From assembly GCA_021818565.1 (NCBI GenBank), contig JAKATV010000194.1, positions 1 to 7,461 of the forward strand: a DNA stretch of 7,461 nt, given 5' to 3'. Position 1 is the first letter of the stretch. Every line of letters begins with the position of its first letter. Shown piece after piece: positions 5,717-7,461 of this stretch. The stretch comes from Planctomycetota bacterium. Its GTDB lineage: Bacteria; Planctomycetota; Phycisphaerae; WQYP01. Under the pieces are notes generated by a model, which searched no databases, was not told the origin of the DNA, and was given only the letters and a program-made list of their open reading frames with translations. The position numbers and the translations under genes are program-made.

Positions 5717-7162
5717 CTACACAGACGAGAGCAACTTTTGCCACCGTTTGAGTTGCGCGGAAAGTTGCTTTATTCCGCCGGCACCCGCCGATTGGTAAGC
5801 CGCTACAACATTACCCGCGCCCAATACATCTCGCACATCGGTATCGATTTTCGGCGACATGGTTTGCATGACCTCCCGGGGAATATCCGCCAGTCGCGTG
5901 AGACCTTCCCGTTCGCAATAAGCGACCATGGAACCCACGATTTGATGGGCTGTGCGGAAAGGCACAGATTTTCGCACAAGATACTCCGCCAGAACCGTGG
6001 CATCCAAAAATCCTTCATCCAACCGGCGGGCGATGGATTCCGGTTTGATGGCGGCGCTTTTTACAATAGGCGCGGCGATCTGCAGGGATAATTCCACCGA
6101 ATCAAACCCCGCAAAGAGCCAACGTTTATCTTCCTGCATATCCCGGTTGTACGCCAGTGGCTGTCCCTTCAACATGGTTAGAAGCGCCACAAGCTGGCCA
6201 TACACGCCGCCGGTGCGGCCACGAATTAATTCCAGCATGTCCGGGTTGCGCTTCTGCGGCATCATACTGCTGCCGGTGGTATACTGATCGGCAATACGAA
6301 TGAAATCAAACTCGGTGGAGCTGTACAAAATCCACTGTTCCGCCCAGCGTGATAAGTGCATGGCAATCATGGAAAGCGCAAAGGCGAACTCCACGACAAA
6401 ATCCCGATCACTAATGGAATCCAGAGAATTTGCGGTGATGTTCTTCATCCCCAGTTGCCGAGCCACCTGCAAGCGATCAATGGGCAGCGTGCTGCCCCCC
6501 ACCGCGCCGGAGCCTAGCGGACTGATGTTGGTGCGAACGCGGCAATCCGCCAGTCGATCACGATCACGCTGAAACATTTCCACATACGCTAGAAGTTCAT
6601 GGCCAAAAAGTATGGGCTGCGCTCGCTGCAAATGGGTATAGGCCGGCATGACCACTCCGCCGTCCTGCCGGGCCAGAGCTGCAAACGCCCGCTGCAATTC
6701 GGCAAGAAGTTGAGAAACACGATCTATTGCGGCCACGCACCAAAGGCGGATATCCAGTGCAACCTGATCGTTGCGGGATCGTGCCGTGTGAAGCTTGCGG
6801 CCAGAATCACCCACACGTTGAATCAAAGCGGCCTCCACGGCCATGTGAATATCTTCCTGCTTAAGATCAAATTCAAATGTGCCGGAGCGTATATCGTCTA
6901 GAATACTGTTTAAGCCCTTGCGGATGGCCGCAAGGTCGGATGCGGAAATCATCCCCTTTGTGCAAAGCATATCCGCATGCGCCAAGGACCCTCGAATATC
7001 GTGCTCTGCCAGGCGATTATCAAAGGAAATGGACTCTACAAATTTTTCCGCCAGGGGATCAGCCGCATCACCGATCCGCGCTTGCCAAGCCTTGGCGGGC
7101 GTGGTATGCGCGGCTGAGTTTGCGGGTGTTTTGACACTTTTTGTGCTTTTTGATTTTGGCAT
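5717..7162 (-). CDS. argH: Argininosuccinate lyase
   Basis: ArgH splits argininosuccinate into arginine and fumarate, the last step of arginine synthesis; the family forms cytoplasmic homotetramers. The 481-residue protein shows the fumarase/aspartase-superfamily regions in order: HTARSRNDQ (125-133), YTHLQRAQP (175-183, with catalytic-region Thr176-His177), the SPLGSGAVGGS block (214-224) and the signature GSSMMPQKRNPD (297-308) holding the catalytic serine at 298 or 299. AWQARIG near residue 25 matches the usual family start (W-x-x-R), so residues 1-24 form an extra Lys/Ser/Thr/Ala-rich tail; typical members are about 460 residues. The start at 7162 is bounded by an in-frame TAA only two codons upstream and has a weak AGAAGA (7169-7174). 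It follows a fumarylacetoacetate-hydrolase-family gene after 179 bp, so cotranscription is uncertain. No argG or argF is in the window. Confidence 0.97.
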   Translation of the reverse strand: MPKSKSTKSVKTPANSAAHTTPAKAWQARIGDAADPLAEKFVESISFDNRLAEHDIRGSLAHADMLCTKGMISASDLAAIRKGLNSILDDIRSGTFEFDLKQEDIHMAVEAALIQRVGDSGRKLHTARSRNDQVALDIRLWCVAAIDRVSQLLAELQRAFAALARQDGGVVMPAYTHLQRAQPILFGHELLAYVEMFQRDRDRLADCRVRTNISPLGSGAVGGSTLPIDRLQVARQLGMKNITANSLDSISDRDFVVEFAFALSMIAMHLSRWAEQWILYSSTEFDFIRIADQYTTGSSMMPQKRNPDMLELIRGRTGGVYGQLVALLTMLKGQPLAYNRDMQEDKRWLFAGFDSVELSLQIAAPIVKSAAIKPESIARRLDEGFLDATVLAEYLVRKSVPFRTAHQIVGSMVAYCEREGLTRLADIPREVMQTMSPKIDTDVRDVLGAGNVVAAYQSAGAGGIKQLSAQLKRWQKLLSSV

Positions 7163-7341
7163 ACTTTATCTTCTAATCTTTAAAACACGCGCTTATAGCC
7201 ATGGTCATCATCGGCCATGTCCCAGTCTTCGCCAATCCGTCGTATTCACGCGTTCAAGCGCTGGATCTGCCCATAGATTTTAGGGTATGCCGCGATAGGC
7301 CTCAAGTACGCACCATTATGCGTTCCCAGACGCACGGTAAA
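7163..7341. other. Intergenic region upstream of argH
   Basis: This 179-bp gap lies between the stop of the FAH-family gene and argH, both on the minus strand. It probably holds the argH promoter. On the minus strand TATAAG (5 of 6) occurs in the sequence GGCTATAAGC shortly before argH, without a -35 at proper spacing; TTGGCG with GATGAT at 17 bp is a second weak pair (4 of 6 each). No terminator hairpin with a T run, ARG-box-like palindrome or small gene is convincing. Confidence 0.4.
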
Positions 7342-7461
7342 TCATACCGCTTCGGCAATAACCGGATTGGCCAGAATGCCGATCTTTTCGATCTCGACCT
7401 CCATCTGGTCGCCCGGTTTAAGCCACAGCGGCGGTTTCCGTGCCATGCCAACGCCTTCCGG
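7342..7461 (-). CDS. Fumarylacetoacetate hydrolase family protein, C-terminal 39 residues only
   Basis: Reading the minus strand from the right edge gives 39 codons and a TGA at 7344-7342. The peptide PEGVGMARKPPLWLKPGDQM followed by EVEIEKIGILANPVIAEAV is the typical C-terminus of FAH-family enzymes: (T)P-x-GVG-x-ARKPP, then L-x-PGD and EIE-x-IG-x-L-x-N-x-V. The family covers fumarylacetoacetases, 2-hydroxyhepta-2,4-diene-1,7-dioate isomerases, acylpyruvases and oxaloacetate decarboxylases; the catalytic part lies beyond the window, so the reaction cannot be stated. It lies upstream of argH on the same strand. Confidence 0.88.
   Translation of the reverse strand, partial: PEGVGMARKPPLWLKPGDQMEVEIEKIGILANPVIAEAV

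Noticed and set aside
6879..7283. Plus-strand open frame of 134 codons spanning the argH start
   Set aside because: Most of it is antisense to argH, with no ribosome binding site or recognisable product; the part beyond argH adds nothing identifiable.
1..7461. CRISPR array, tRNA/rRNA, insertion sequence, phage or defence genes
   Set aside because: No regularly spaced repeats, terminal inverted repeats, transposase or integrase motifs, or RNA-gene cloverleaf sequences were seen on either strand.

Overview
The window looks like an ordinary chromosomal stretch from a planctomycete-type bacterium (Planctomycetota, perhaps Phycisphaerae). The evidence is gene content: a secreted single-toroid prenyltransferase/squalene-oxidase-repeat protein paired with a secreted NPCBM-domain protein, zinc-ribbon plus bPH2 membrane proteins, and Ala/Pro-rich linkers, in DNA of moderately high GC. 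This assignment is an inference from protein style; no rRNA or other marker is present.

Layout from left to right. Positions 1-672 (minus) hold the N-terminal 224 residues of an N-carbamoylputrescine amidase (AguB type, polyamine synthesis), cut by the left edge. A 144-bp divergent intergenic region (673-816) separates it from a rightward block of five genes. These are a secreted alpha/alpha-toroid repeat protein (817-1962), a secreted repeat protein ending in an NPCBM domain and starting at TTG (1976-3211), a double zinc-ribbon membrane protein with a bPH2 domain (3245-4054), a small DUF4870-like membrane protein (4115-4648), and a membrane-dipeptidase-family M19 peptidase (4645-5658) that overlaps its predecessor by ATGA. 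Gaps inside the block are 13, 33 and 60 bp plus one 4-bp overlap. A good sigma70-like promoter sits in the 60-bp gap, so the last two genes can probably be transcribed separately.

The M19 gene converges on argH (argininosuccinate lyase, minus, 7162-5717), the last enzyme of arginine synthesis. Upstream of argH on the same strand, the last 39 codons of a fumarylacetoacetate-hydrolase-family protein enter from the right edge (7461-7342).

Functionally the window mixes housekeeping amino-acid and polyamine metabolism at both ends (argH and aguB both bear on the arginine/agmatine/putrescine axis, but they are not in one operon) with a central block of envelope proteins of unknown role. I found no mobile element, CRISPR array, RNA gene, integrase or defence gene, and no clear novel system. 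The most interesting unexplained items are the toroid/NPCBM secreted pair, the four degenerate repeats before the NPCBM domain, and the direct repeat at the presumed aguB promoter.
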